A stretch of 64,000 nt of DNA from CAZAGD01 sp964484485. Lineage in GTDB: Bacteria > Desulfobacterota > SM23-61. The translations under genes were made by a program, and so were the position numbers. Shown piece by piece: positions 42,758 through 51,023 of this stretch; the stretch's first letter is position 1, and each line of letters begins with the position of its first letter. The stretch covers positions 4,834 to 68,833 of the forward strand of contig CAZAGD010000231.1 of NCBI GenBank assembly GCA_964484485.1, in the 5' to 3' direction. A model generated the notes under the pieces. The model made no database searches, had not been told where the DNA came from, and worked only from the letters and a program-made list of their open reading frames with translations.

Positions 42758-44118
42758 GATTCAATCAAACCTTTCTGTATTAAATGCGCTCTGGCTTCCC
42801 CAACGGTAAAGAGGGAACCGGAAACAACAATAAGATCTTTTTCTTCCGCGATAGCTAAGGCTCCTTCTAAGGCTTCGGCCACATCGGGAATTTCGAGCAT
42901 TTTCTTGTGAAAAATGGCCGCTTCTTTTTTCAAGACTTCCAGTGGGGCGGAGCGTTCTAATTTGGGCTTAGTCAAAATCAAAAGGTCGGCCAAGGGCACT
43001 AGGTTAGCCATCATTTGCCGAATATCTTTATCCCCCATGATTCCTAAAACTAAAATAAGTCGTTGCCGGGGAAATTCTTCTAGCAAAGCTTTCTTTAAAA
43101 CCTTAGTAGCGCCTGGATTATGGGCCCCATCTAAAAGGATGCGCGGCTTCTCCCCGATTAATTCCAACCTTCCTGGCCATTTTACTTGCCTGACTCCTTT
43201 TCTTATATGTTCTTCAGCCAGGGAGTACCCCAGTTCACTCAAAGCTTCCGCCGCGACTAAGGCTAAAGAGGCATTTACTATTTGATGAGTTCCTAATAAG
43301 CCCAAAGTTAAATTGGGCCAGAAATTTTTTCTACCTCGAAAGTCGATTACGCCGGGGCCACGTCTTCTGGCCTGAAAATCTTTGCGCCAAATATAAAAGG
43401 GCGAATTTAGCTCCGCACACCGCTGCCGCAAAACTTCTAAGACCTTGGGCTGATGAGCCGAAGTAAAAACTGGCCGTTGTGGCTTGATAATACCCGCTTT
43501 TTCCCAGGCAATTTGGCGCAGAGTACGGCCCAAATATTGCTTATGTTCTAAGGAGATTGGCGTTATTAAAGAAATTAAAGGGTCGATCACATTAGTAGCA
43601 TCTAATCTGCCTCCCAAGCCAGTTTCAATAACCGCTATATCTACTCCTTTTTCGCGGAAATATAAGAAAGCCATGGCCGTGGTAAATTCAAAGAAGGTTA
43701 TATAAGCTTTCTCTAAGTCCACCTCTTTGGCTAAAGGCCCCTGATCAGAGGTAAAATCTATTTCCCCCCGGCTGATCAGCTTATCCACGGTCCCCCTGAT
43801 ATGTTTAGTCAACTCTACGACTCGGGAGACGGGAATAGATTGTCCATTTACTTGAATCCGTTCGGTAAAATCTATTAAGTGGGGAGAAGTATAAAGGCCC
43901 ACTCGCCACCCTCCTTGCTGCAAAATAGAGGTCAAAAAGGCGGCCGTAGACCCCTTGCCATTAGAACCAGCTATATGCACTGCCGGCAGGCCAGAGTGGG
44001 GGTTACCCAATTCTCGGAGTAAAATACTGATGTTGGTTAAGCCTAATTTAATCCCAAAACGTTGCAGGCCAAAAAGATAATTTAAAGTCTCCTGGTAAGA
44101 TATTCTATTGGTCGGCAT
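42754..44118 (-). CDS. folC: Bifunctional folylpolyglutamate synthase/dihydrofolate synthase
   Basis: A 454-residue Mur-ligase-type enzyme adding glutamate to dihydropteroate and folates. The P-loop AGSNGKGSTAAFL is at residues 49-61; TGLGGRLDATNV, ITPISLEHKQYLG and the C-terminal ILLDGAHNPGA, GIMGDKD are diagnostic. Length standard. It is 5 bp downstream of accD and overlaps lptD, forming a minus-strand operon. Confidence 0.95.
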   Translation of the reverse strand: MPTNRISYQETLNYLFGLQRFGIKLGLTNISILLRELGNPHSGLPAVHIAGSNGKGSTAAFLTSILQQGGWRVGLYTSPHLIDFTERIQVNGQSIPVSRVVELTKHIRGTVDKLISRGEIDFTSDQGPLAKEVDLEKAYITFFEFTTAMAFLYFREKGVDIAVIETGLGGRLDATNVIDPLISLITPISLEHKQYLGRTLRQIAWEKAGIIKPQRPVFTSAHQPKVLEVLRQRCAELNSPFYIWRKDFQARRRGPGVIDFRGRKNFWPNLTLGLLGTHQIVNASLALVAAEALSELGYSLAEEHIRKGVRQVKWPGRLELIGEKPRILLDGAHNPGATKVLKKALLEEFPRQRLILVLGIMGDKDIRQMMANLVPLADLLILTKPKLERSAPLEVLKKEAAIFHKKMLEIPDVAEALEGALAIAEEKDLIVVSGSLFTVGEARAHLIQKGLIES

Positions 44119-44123
44119 ATAAA

Positions 44124-44918
44124 TTACTTCTTTAGGAGTAAGGAGAGAAGCTTAGCCAAAACTTCTCTCATCTGCCTCCTTTCCACAATTAAATCGATCA
44201 TTCCGCGGGCAAATAAATACTCGGCCCTTTGGAAGCCTTCGGGTAGCTTTTGCTTAATAGTTTGTTCGATGACTCTTTGGCCGGCGAAGCCGATGATAGC
44301 TTTCGGCTCGGCCAAGATAATGTCGCCTAACATAGCAAAACTCGCCGATACTCCTCCGGTGGTGGGGTCGGTCAAGACCGAAATATAAGGTAATCCCTTT
44401 TCTTTTAACCGGGCAATAGCAGCACTGGTCTTAGCCATCTGCATCAGCGAAATTATTCCTTCTTGCATGCGGGCACCTCCCGAAGCACAAAATATAATGA
44501 CCCCGACAGCTTCAGCCAAGGCCGCTTCTATAAGCCGGACAATCTTTTCGCCGACTACTGAACCCATAGAGCCGCCCATGAATTCGAAGTCCATTACGCC
44601 GATCATCACGGATTGACCCATAATCTTACCCTTCCCCGTAATAATAGCTTCGGCAGTCCCCGTTTTTAGGCGAGACTCAGCTATACGTTCCTCATAACGC
44701 AGCCGATCTTTAAACTGCAAAGGGTCTCCAGGCCTTAAATCCGCATTTAGCTCAATAAAACTTCCTTCATCTAAGAGCATGGCTAAACGTTCGCGCGGCG
44801 GAAGGCGAAAATGATAATGACACTTGGGGCAAACGTGCAGGTTGCGCTCTACTTCTTTTCGGTAGAGAATTTCTCGACAGGCTTGACATTGGAGCCACTG
44901 CTGATCGAATACTTCCAT
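44124..44918 (-). CDS. accD: Acetyl-CoA carboxylase carboxyltransferase subunit beta
   Basis: A 264-residue subunit of the carboxyltransferase making malonyl-CoA. The N-terminal zinc ribbon uses Cys11, Cys14, Cys30 and Cys33. The crotonase-like core shows VIGVMDFEFMGGSMGSVVGEKI, FCASGGARMQEGIISLMQMAKT and LTDPTTGGVSASFAMLGDI. About 20-30 residues shorter than many homologues, missing only N-terminal extension. accA is not in the window. It follows the beta-lactamase-fold gene by 2 bp. Confidence 0.96.
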   Translation of the reverse strand: MEVFDQQWLQCQACREILYRKEVERNLHVCPKCHYHFRLPPRERLAMLLDEGSFIELNADLRPGDPLQFKDRLRYEERIAESRLKTGTAEAIITGKGKIMGQSVMIGVMDFEFMGGSMGSVVGEKIVRLIEAALAEAVGVIIFCASGGARMQEGIISLMQMAKTSAAIARLKEKGLPYISVLTDPTTGGVSASFAMLGDIILAEPKAIIGFAGQRVIEQTIKQKLPEGFQRAEYLFARGMIDLIVERRQMREVLAKLLSLLLKK

Positions 44919-44920
44919 AA

Positions 44921-45691
44921 TCAGAAATAATAACGCGCCCCCTGGCGCAATAAAGAAATCCGCGGATAGGGTATTCTTTTTATTTCTTTCCGCAATAGGG
45001 GCAGATATTGAGGTTTCATATGAGCCAATAATATGGTCAAATCTGTACGATTAAGTTTAAGTAACTCCTCTTTGAGCAAACGGGGCGTCAAATGACCACT
45101 TTTTTGCGCCACCTCGCTTAATTTATTAGGAAAGGAGGTTTCGATTAATAAAGCTTGCAATTCTGGCCGTTGGTTGGCCACTTCCCATATTTGGTCACTC
45201 GGCCCCGTATCTCCAGTATAAATAATGGCGGTATTCCCTTGCTTTATAAAATACCCCACCGCCGGCACCGGATGATTAACTGGGATGGCTCTAATTAAAT
45301 AATTGCCTAAAGCTACATCAACTTCTGGCTGAATTTCTACGAATTTAAGGATTGGCCATTCCGTAGTTGGCAGGGCTGAAAAGTCCGGCCAAAGGGCATC
45401 GTTGAAAAGATGGGTTTTGATCAAACCTATGACCGGCGCCGTACTGATAATATGTACAGGTCGCCGAAAGCTTTTTTCTTTGATTAGGTTGGCGGCCAAA
45501 AAAGGTATGTCTTTAATATGATCCAGGTGCGTATGGGTAACCAAAATATAATGAATTTTTTTTTGCTCACTTAAATTAAGCACTGGCGTGATTGCTCCTG
45601 CATCCAGTAATAGTCTTTCATCAATTTTCAAACAACAATGTCTGAATCCAGGAAGCTCTCCGCCGAAACAACCTAAAACTCTAATTTCCAT
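44921..45691 (-). CDS. Metallo-beta-lactamase-fold hydrolase, class II cAMP phosphodiesterase-like
   Basis: A 256-residue metallohydrolase. The metal-binding motif LVTHTHLDHIKDIPFL (HxHxDH) lies near residues 52-67; later ligands are in INHPVPAVGYF, IYTGDTGPSDQIWEVA and LAHMKPQY. The family includes class II cyclic nucleotide phosphodiesterases (PdeA), so cyclic-nucleotide hydrolysis is possible. AAAGGAGC lies about 6 nt before the ATG. First gene of the pde-accD-folC-lptD operon. Confidence 0.85.
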   Translation of the reverse strand: MEIRVLGCFGGELPGFRHCCLKIDERLLLDAGAITPVLNLSEQKKIHYILVTHTHLDHIKDIPFLAANLIKEKSFRRPVHIISTAPVIGLIKTHLFNDALWPDFSALPTTEWPILKFVEIQPEVDVALGNYLIRAIPVNHPVPAVGYFIKQGNTAIIYTGDTGPSDQIWEVANQRPELQALLIETSFPNKLSEVAQKSGHLTPRLLKEELLKLNRTDLTILLAHMKPQYLPLLRKEIKRIPYPRISLLRQGARYYF

Positions 45692-45824
45692 TTATGCTCC
45701 TTTTATTAAAGGAAAAGCGTTAAAATCAGCCTCCCCATCCCCTATATTTAATAAAGATTTTTTCATACCATAAGACTGATAAAGTTAGCAAGCTGATTCT
45801 ATGAAAGAATCCGCGTCTTATCTT

Positions 45825-45884
45825 AATGAGCATTTTCACCTCCCGGCGGTATTAGACATGAAAATCAAAAGTGATTGACGGTCA
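45825..45884 (+). repeat. Fragment of the TGATCGACGGTCA-ended repeat
   Basis: It matches about 47426-47494 by eye: TTAATGAGC, a CTCCCGSC block, then AAAAGTGATTGACGGTCA at 45867-45884. The left part of the element is missing. Confidence 0.65.
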
Positions 45885-45911
45885 GGATTTTTATATTATT
45901 GCGAAATCAAA

Positions 45912-45943
45912 GAATAAGCCATGGTGGGAACCATGGCTTATTC
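45912..45943 (-). terminator. Hairpin terminator downstream of the ABC ATPase gene
   Basis: A perfect 14-bp stem GAATAAGCCATGGT / ACCATGGCTTATTC with a 4-nt loop, 20 bp beyond the stop codon on the minus strand. The following T tract (CTTTGATTTC) is weak, so it may serve more as an mRNA 3' end stabiliser than a full terminator. Confidence 0.65.
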
Positions 45944-45963
45944 AAGTGAATTAAGAAATCATC

Positions 45964-46848
45964 TCAATTATTTTTATTTTTCCCCTTTGATCCCTGTACT
46001 TTCGCGCGATAAAAATCTATAATTTCTTCATTCCGCCATTTTCTGGCCGGAAATGGTACTCCCTTATCTTGCAGTTCTAAACTTAATTGATAAAGAGGAG
46101 GAATTAAAAAAGTAAATTTTTGATTTAGCCAAAGATGACTAAAAACCTCACCCGGAGTACCTACCGTCAATATTTGACCTTGGTCTAAAACGATTATTCT
46201 ATCCACTAAATCTAAAATCTCCTCCACTTCATGGGCAATTATAATCACCGTTTTGCCCTCATTATGGAAAGTTTTAATCCACGCCAGAATTTCTTTTTTC
46301 CCCTGGGCATCTAAACCCACGGTGGGTTCGTCTAAAATTAATACCTGGGGGTTTTGGACCAATATTCCTGCTAAGGCCGCTCGCCGCATTTCTCCTCGAC
46401 TGAGTTCCCAAGGCGATCTGTTCCAGAAATTTTCGTCTTCTAACCCCACTAAAGCGCAGGCCACCTTTACTTTTTCTTTTATGGCGGAGGGGGATAATTC
46501 TTTATGGCGGGTCAAAGCGAAAGAAACATCTTCAAAAACATTTTTCCCAAAAAGCTGGTGTTCAGGATACTGAAAGAGGAGGCCAACTCTTTTCCTTATT
46601 TCCTTCAATTCTTGGGGTGTATAATGCAGCTCTCTCCCCGCTATATAAATTTTTCCCTTGGAGGGTCTCAAAAGACCATTAAAATGTAGGGCTAAAGTAG
46701 TCTTTCCCGAGCCATTTCCCCCCACAATCCCTACACATTCTCTTTCATTAATATTTAAGGAAATGTCCCGCAGAGCATCCTTGGCGAAGGAAGTTCCCCG
46801 GTTATAAGTATAAGAAATTCTTTCCAGACAAATGAGCGGTTGACTGAT
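45964..46848 (-). CDS. ecfA2: ECF-type ABC transporter ATPase (EcfA2-like), apparent ATC start
   Basis: ATPase of an energy-coupling-factor importer for a vitamin or metal. The nearest ordinary start (GTG at 46725) would cut off the first strand and begin inside Walker A. The frame stays open upstream and encodes LICLERISYTYNRGTSFAKDAL ahead of VGGNGSGKTT, as expected. At 46846-46848 an ATC follows GGGGGAG by 5 nt, giving a 294-residue protein of normal size. Walker B is VLILDEPTVGLD. The signature is LSRGE rather than LSGGQ. Immediately downstream of the EF-Tu-domain-like gene. No ecfT nearby. Confidence 0.82.
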   Translation of the reverse strand: MSQPLICLERISYTYNRGTSFAKDALRDISLNINERECVGIVGGNGSGKTTLALHFNGLLRPSKGKIYIAGRELHYTPQELKEIRKRVGLLFQYPEHQLFGKNVFEDVSFALTRHKELSPSAIKEKVKVACALVGLEDENFWNRSPWELSRGEMRRAALAGILVQNPQVLILDEPTVGLDAQGKKEILAWIKTFHNEGKTVIIIAHEVEEILDLVDRIIVLDQGQILTVGTPGEVFSHLWLNQKFTFLIPPLYQLSLELQDKGVPFPARKWRNEEIIDFYRAKVQGSKGKNKNN

Positions 46849-46860
46849 GAAATCTCCCCC

Positions 46861-47118
46861 TTACTCCACTATTTTCCAGACAATATCTTTCTCGCGCACT
46901 CGGTCCTTAACTTTAATGCCTACTAATTGCCCGGGAGCAGCTTTTTCTACGGGCTTATTATCAATCTCTATGGAGATTACTTGATCCTCAAAGTCCGTAG
47001 TATGGCCTTTGATCTTGATGTGATCACCCACGCGCAGCTCACCTTCTAAAATCTTAACGGCGGCAACACTTGGCTTGGCAAAAAATTTTACTACTTCCCC
47101 AATCTTCTGCTCAGGCAT
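46861..47118 (-). CDS. EF-Tu domain II-like small protein, 85 aa
   Basis: An 85-residue beta-barrel protein corresponding to translation elongation factor domain II alone: IGEVVKFFAKPSVAAVKILEGELRVGDHIKIKG, then IDNKPVEKAAPGQLVGIKVKDRVREKDIVWKI. No GTPase domain. Proteins like this are annotated translation elongation factor-like; their role is unknown. AGAAAGGAG precedes the ATG. It sits directly before the EcfA2 gene with 12 bp between stop and that gene's start, so the two are co-transcribed. Confidence 0.82.
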   Translation of the reverse strand: MPEQKIGEVVKFFAKPSVAAVKILEGELRVGDHIKIKGHTTDFEDQVISIEIDNKPVEKAAPGQLVGIKVKDRVREKDIVWKIVE

Positions 47119-47945
47119 CTTAGTCTCCTTTCTCCCCCAGGATTAAAATCTTATGGAAAATTATATGCTTACCAAAAGACTCATGTCAAGCCAAAAGCAT
47201 GTTTACCGTCGATCAGTTTTAATATTTTTCGCCAGAAGGAAACAGGCGGGAGGGGGAGAGGCGAAATTAAAATCGGCCGGGAATTGCTTATTTCCTTCTT
47301 ACCCACCCTTTATCCGCCATAAACGGCGGGGATAAACTTGTTTTGAAAATAAACACCCGAATAATAATCCCTATTTTAAAGTAGAGACTTTTTTATTCCC
47401 CGCCCGTCCCAATGAAAGAGCCAGTGCCTCATTTTAATGAGCCTCTCTCCCTCCCGCCCGAAACAGTTACGAATTTAAAAAGTGATCAACGGTCAAAAAA
47501 GCATGCGACCGCCGCTTGCTTTTTAAATTCCAGCTTAATTCAGGCCGGAGGGAAAGCGGCTCATGAAAATTAGGCACATATTCTTTTTCTTTCACAGGTA
47601 CAGGCGGGGAGATAGGCCTCTTTTTTTAAAGAAGGGCTTACCCACCGAAAAATATCTCCTCATTCAATGTAGCGTAAGGGCTTGTCCCTTACCTTAATTG
47701 CAGCAACTCATAAAGAAGATTCAACTTCCAAATTTATTTAAGAAGACTTTTTTAAAGATCCCCGCATCCTTGCCCACCTTCAATTTTTTTAAAAAAAGTA
47801 ATGGTTTTGAAAGAATAATCATAAAAATTTCCTTGGAAGGCGCAAAGGTGAAAGTAAGACCATCAAAATTTATCCAAAAATGAAGGAGGGCAAGAAAAGG
47901 TTTCTAAGGCCTTAGGCCATGAATTGATTAAAAAATGATCGACAA
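47119..47945. other. Repeat-filled 827-bp gap splitting the ECF gene pair
   Basis: No credible gene. It contains an inverted-repeat element (47205-47494), a second repeat core at about 47563-47616 (GGCACATATTC ... GGTACAGGCGGGGA), a minus-strand fragment of the 225-bp repeat hairpin at about 47674-47703 (GTAAGGGCTTGTCCCTTACC), and a TGATCGAC motif at 47921-47948. A 61-codon plus-strand frame at 47.7-47.9 kb lacks a ribosome site and coding character. Confidence 0.6.
47205..47494. mobile_element. Non-coding inverted-repeat element, about 290 bp
   Basis: The left end ACCGTCGATCAGTTTTAAT is the inverse of the right end, TTTAAAAAGTGATCAACGGT. Next inwards, GGCGGGAGGGGGAGAGGC (about 47246-47263) pairs with GCCTCTCTCCCTCCCGCC (about 47440-47457). 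The interior holds AATGAAAGAGCCAGTGCCTC, similar to the core of the 37.2-kb element. No transposase. Confidence 0.7.
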
Positions 47946-47948
47946 TCA
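47921..47948 (+). repeat. TGATCGAC repeat motif, diverged copy
   Basis: GAATTGATTAAAAA followed by ATGATCGACAATCA, abutting the 3' end of the EcfA1 gene. It matches the solo motif at 31.6 kb with a few changes. Confidence 0.55.
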
Positions 47949-48782
47949 AGTAAAAGGCTGGCCAGAAAAGACCTCAATAAGGAATTTTTGGGCCTCTGCT
48001 GGTGAATGTAAACAGGAAGGAATATTCCACCCCTCTTCTCCTAATATGCGGAGCACCTCCCAAAGGGGGGGATAAGTCAATTTTAAGGAATTATTCACAA
48101 AGGTCTTATGCCAAAAATCTTCCCACGGCCCATAAAATAAAACTTGCCCCTTATCCAAGTAAATAAAATCTTGCGCCCGAAGAGCGGCGGAGAACGAGTG
48201 GGTAATGTGCAAGATGGTTTTCCTTTCTTGACCATGAATTTGGGCGAGCAATTTTAGAATCTCTTCCTGATCTTGCAGATCGAGCATAGATGTAGGTTCG
48301 TCTAAAATGAGGATTTCACAATCCATAGCTAAGATCCCAGCTAGAACAACTTTTTGCTGTTGACCACCGGAAAGTTGATGGGGAGCTGCGCAGCGATAAT
48401 TTTGCATACCCACGATGGCTAAGCCCTTTTCTACCCGTTCCACAATGGTCTTTCGATCTAAGCCCATATTTTCCAAACCAAAAGCCACATCTTCCTCTAC
48501 TACCGCGCAGACAATTTGATTTTCAGGATTAGAAAAAATATACCCCACTTGCGGCAAAACTTCCCCCGGGAGCAAAGGTTCTCCAGCAATCCGAATCGAA
48601 CCCTCCTTAGGAGAAATTAGTCCTTTAATAAGTTTCCCCAAGGTAGTCTTTCCTGATCCATTAGGGCCCATTAGGGAGACATACCGACCCCGGGGAATAA
48701 ATAAATTAAATTTATTAAAAACAGGGATTTCCGTCCCCGAACGGGACGGGTAGGAAAAGGTGAGCTCATTAATCTCTATCAT
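47946..48782 (-). CDS. ecfA1: ECF-type ABC transporter ATPase (EcfA1-like)
   Basis: A 278-residue ATPase. Walker A MGPNGSGKTTLGKL at residues 39-52, signature LSGGQQQKVVLAGIL, Walker B ILILDEPTSMLD, H-loop LHITHSF. The GYIFSNPENQIV Q-loop is typical of EcfA/CbiO proteins. It follows rplQ by 48 bp, the position ecfA genes take in many bacteria. Its natural partner EcfA2 lies about 1.1 kb further on, beyond a repeat cluster and the EF-Tu-like gene. Confidence 0.9.
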   Translation of the reverse strand: MIEINELTFSYPSRSGTEIPVFNKFNLFIPRGRYVSLMGPNGSGKTTLGKLIKGLISPKEGSIRIAGEPLLPGEVLPQVGYIFSNPENQIVCAVVEEDVAFGLENMGLDRKTIVERVEKGLAIVGMQNYRCAAPHQLSGGQQQKVVLAGILAMDCEILILDEPTSMLDLQDQEEILKLLAQIHGQERKTILHITHSFSAALRAQDFIYLDKGQVLFYGPWEDFWHKTFVNNSLKLTYPPLWEVLRILGEEGWNIPSCLHSPAEAQKFLIEVFSGQPFT

Positions 48783-48830
48783 TTGGAGCTCAAAGACTTA
48801 GCCGAGAAATTTTTCCTTGCCTAAATATTT

Positions 48831-49295
48831 TTAAATTCTACCCGTGGGTTCAGGAGGGGCTATTACTTCCGTTTTTTTCTTTTTTTCTTTCTCGCGTCTT
48901 CTCTCGGCCCGCCTCTTTTTCATGGCTTTCTGCTCTTCACCCATGGAGATAATTTCTATAAGCGATAAAGGAGCACCATCTCCTGGACGGTTTCCCAGCT
49001 TTATGATGCGCGTATAACCCCCATTCTGCATTTGGAATCGAGGGGATATCTTCTCAAAAAGTTTGCGCACAATTTCTGGACTCCGCACTACCCGCAAGAC
49101 CTGGCGCCGGGCATGTAGATCTCCTCTTTTCGCCAAAGTAATCAGTTTTTCTGCTAAAGGACGTAGCTCTTTGGCTTTGGCTTCGGTTGTTTTTATTCTT
49201 TCATGTTCAAACAGCGAGGTAACTAAATTGCGGAGCATAGCCCATCTATGTTCAGTGGTCCTGCCCAACTTTCTACCAGCAATTCGGTGACGCAT
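48831..49295 (-). CDS. rplQ: 50S ribosomal protein L17
   Basis: A 154-residue protein near the peptide tunnel exit. MRHRIAGRKLGRTTEHRWAMLRNLVTSL is diagnostic and starts at 49295, with AGAGGG about 9 nt upstream; longer upstream reading frame overlaps rpoA and is not used. The last 40 residues (KRRAERRREKEKKKK plus a proline-rich end) extend beyond the usual 115-125 residues. Last ribosomal gene of the superoperon, 14 bp after rpoA. Confidence 0.96.
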   Translation of the reverse strand: MRHRIAGRKLGRTTEHRWAMLRNLVTSLFEHERIKTTEAKAKELRPLAEKLITLAKRGDLHARRQVLRVVRSPEIVRKLFEKISPRFQMQNGGYTRIIKLGNRPGDGAPLSLIEIISMGEEQKAMKKRRAERRREKEKKKKTEVIAPPEPTGRI

Positions 49296-49309
49296 CTTCT
49301 TTACCCTCT

Positions 49310-50317
49310 TTAGGCACTCTTTTCCTGTTTTTGTTGCAATTCCGGCGGAGGCCAATTTTCCAATTTCATGCCCAAACTTAAGCCCATTTCCGCTAAAATT
49401 TCTTTGATTTCATTCAGCGACTTGCGGCCAAAATTCTTGGTCTTCAACATCTCCGCTTCCGTTTTTTGCACTAAATCCCCAATATATTTAATGTTGGCAT
49501 TTTTTAAACAATTTGCGGAACGAACGGAAAGTTCCAGCTCTTCCACACTCTTGAAAAGATTTTCATTAAGTTTGGGCCTTTCCTCTGCCGGTTTAGGTTT
49601 GGGGACAACTTCTTCTTCGTTGAAATTTATAAACACACTCACCTGATCTTTAAGAATCTTAGCGGCATAAGCTAAAGCATCAGCCGGAGCTATACCCCCG
49701 TTGGTCCAAATTTCCATCGTCAAGCGGTCATAATCAGTAATCTGGCCCACGCGCGTATGCGTTACCATATAATTCACCTTGCGAATAGGCGAGAAAATAG
49801 CATCAATCGGAATAGTTCCTAGGGGAGCTTCCTCATCGCGGTTCCGCTCGGCCGGAACATATCCTCTACCCCATTTAACCACCATCTCCATTTCTAATTC
49901 CCCATCGTTCGAGAGCGTAGCAATAGGATGTTCCGGGTTCAAAATTTCTACATGGGGATTAGGTTTTATATCTTGGGCCCTTACTACTCCAGGTTTATTC
50001 GCTTTTAAGTAGAGGGTCTCTGGCCCATCACCATGCAATTTCACTAAAATTTCTTTTAAATTTAAGATAATTTCCGTCACATCCTCCCGCACTCCTGGAA
50101 TCGTGGAAAACTCATGGAGCACACCTTTGATGCGCACAGCCGTTATGGCTGCCCCTTGCAAAGAAGAAAGCAGAATGCGGCGTAAAGAATTGCCGATGGT
50201 AATACCAAAACCCCGCTCCAGCGGCTCTACGTGAAACCGACCATAAGTAGAACTAAGTGTTTCTTGGTCGGCTTCTACAGCCTTGGGTTTAATTAATGAT
50301 TGCCAATTTTTATACAT
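49310..50317 (-). CDS. rpoA: RNA polymerase subunit alpha
   Basis: A 335-residue subunit that dimerises to start polymerase assembly. The N-terminal domain has GRFHVEPLERGFGITIGNSLRRILLSSLQG and EFSTIPGVREDVTEIILNLK. The C-terminal domain (about 255-320) has the DNA- and activator-binding ELSVRSANCLKNANIKYIGDL and KNFGRKSLNEIKEILAEMGL. Standard length and position between rpsD and rplQ. Confidence 0.97.
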   Translation of the reverse strand: MYKNWQSLIKPKAVEADQETLSSTYGRFHVEPLERGFGITIGNSLRRILLSSLQGAAITAVRIKGVLHEFSTIPGVREDVTEIILNLKEILVKLHGDGPETLYLKANKPGVVRAQDIKPNPHVEILNPEHPIATLSNDGELEMEMVVKWGRGYVPAERNRDEEAPLGTIPIDAIFSPIRKVNYMVTHTRVGQITDYDRLTMEIWTNGGIAPADALAYAAKILKDQVSVFINFNEEEVVPKPKPAEERPKLNENLFKSVEELELSVRSANCLKNANIKYIGDLVQKTEAEMLKTKNFGRKSLNEIKEILAEMGLSLGMKLENWPPPELQQKQEKSA

Positions 50318-50359
50318 AATGGATACTCCTTGATCGGGAATTCCGGCCCGAAAAGCCTT

Positions 50360-50986
50360 TTATTTTGAATAAAACTCCACAATTAATTGTTCCTTAATGG
50401 GCATAGTTATGTCTTCTCTTTGGGGCAAAGCCAAAATTCGTCCCCGAAAGTTTTCCCGATCCAGCTCCAACCAAGAGGGAATCCCTCGGCGCGCTACGCC
50501 TTCCAGGGCATCAATGATCCTGGGATTGGTTCGGCTTTTTTCTCGTAATTCGATCACGTCGCCAATTTTTACTAAATAAGAAGGAATATTTACTTTCCGG
50601 CCACTTATCAAAAAGTGGCCATGCTGGACAAGTTGTCGCGCTTCGCGACGGGAATGAGCAAATCCTAAGCGATAGACCATATTGTCTAAGCGTCTTTCCA
50701 GAAGAACTAATAGGTTTGTTCCCGTAATCCCCTTTTGTTTTTCGGCCCGCTCAAAAAAGTTGCGAAATTGTTTCTCCGTCAACCCATACATCCGCTTCAC
50801 TTTCTGTTTTTCTCTTAGCTGCTGCCCGTAACTAGAAAACTTGGGCCGACTTTGACCATGTTGACCGGGCGCATAGCTGCGTCTTTCCAAAGCGCATTTA
50901 TCAGAATAACAGCGGTCGCCTTTTAGATAAAGCTTTAAATTTTCCCGTCGGCATAAGCGGCAAACAGATTCGGTATATCTGGCCAA
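50360..50986 (-). CDS. rpsD: 30S ribosomal protein S4
   Basis: A 208-residue primary 16S rRNA-binding protein and frequent operon regulator. The N-terminus has zinc ligands Cys9, Cys12, Cys26 and Cys31. The S4 RNA-binding domain lies at about 97-160 (RRLDNMVYRLGFAHSRREARQLVQHGHFLISG). Translation begins at a TTG with GAGGAGG upstream. Confidence 0.97.
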   Translation of the reverse strand: MARYTESVCRLCRRENLKLYLKGDRCYSDKCALERRSYAPGQHGQSRPKFSSYGQQLREKQKVKRMYGLTEKQFRNFFERAEKQKGITGTNLLVLLERRLDNMVYRLGFAHSRREARQLVQHGHFLISGRKVNIPSYLVKIGDVIELREKSRTNPRIIDALEGVARRGIPSWLELDRENFRGRILALPQREDITMPIKEQLIVEFYSK

Positions 50987-51023
50987 CTTGCTCCTCCTCT
51001 CTTTTTACTCCTCGTTCTTAGGT

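Noticed and set aside
47698..47883. 61-codon plus-strand frame rich in Lys, Phe and Ile
   Set aside because: AT-rich low-complexity reading in a repeat-filled gap, no ribosome site or conserved motif.
47119..47945. tRNA or other classical RNA gene in the gap
   Set aside because: No cloverleaf or T-loop consensus found; the hairpins belong to repeats.
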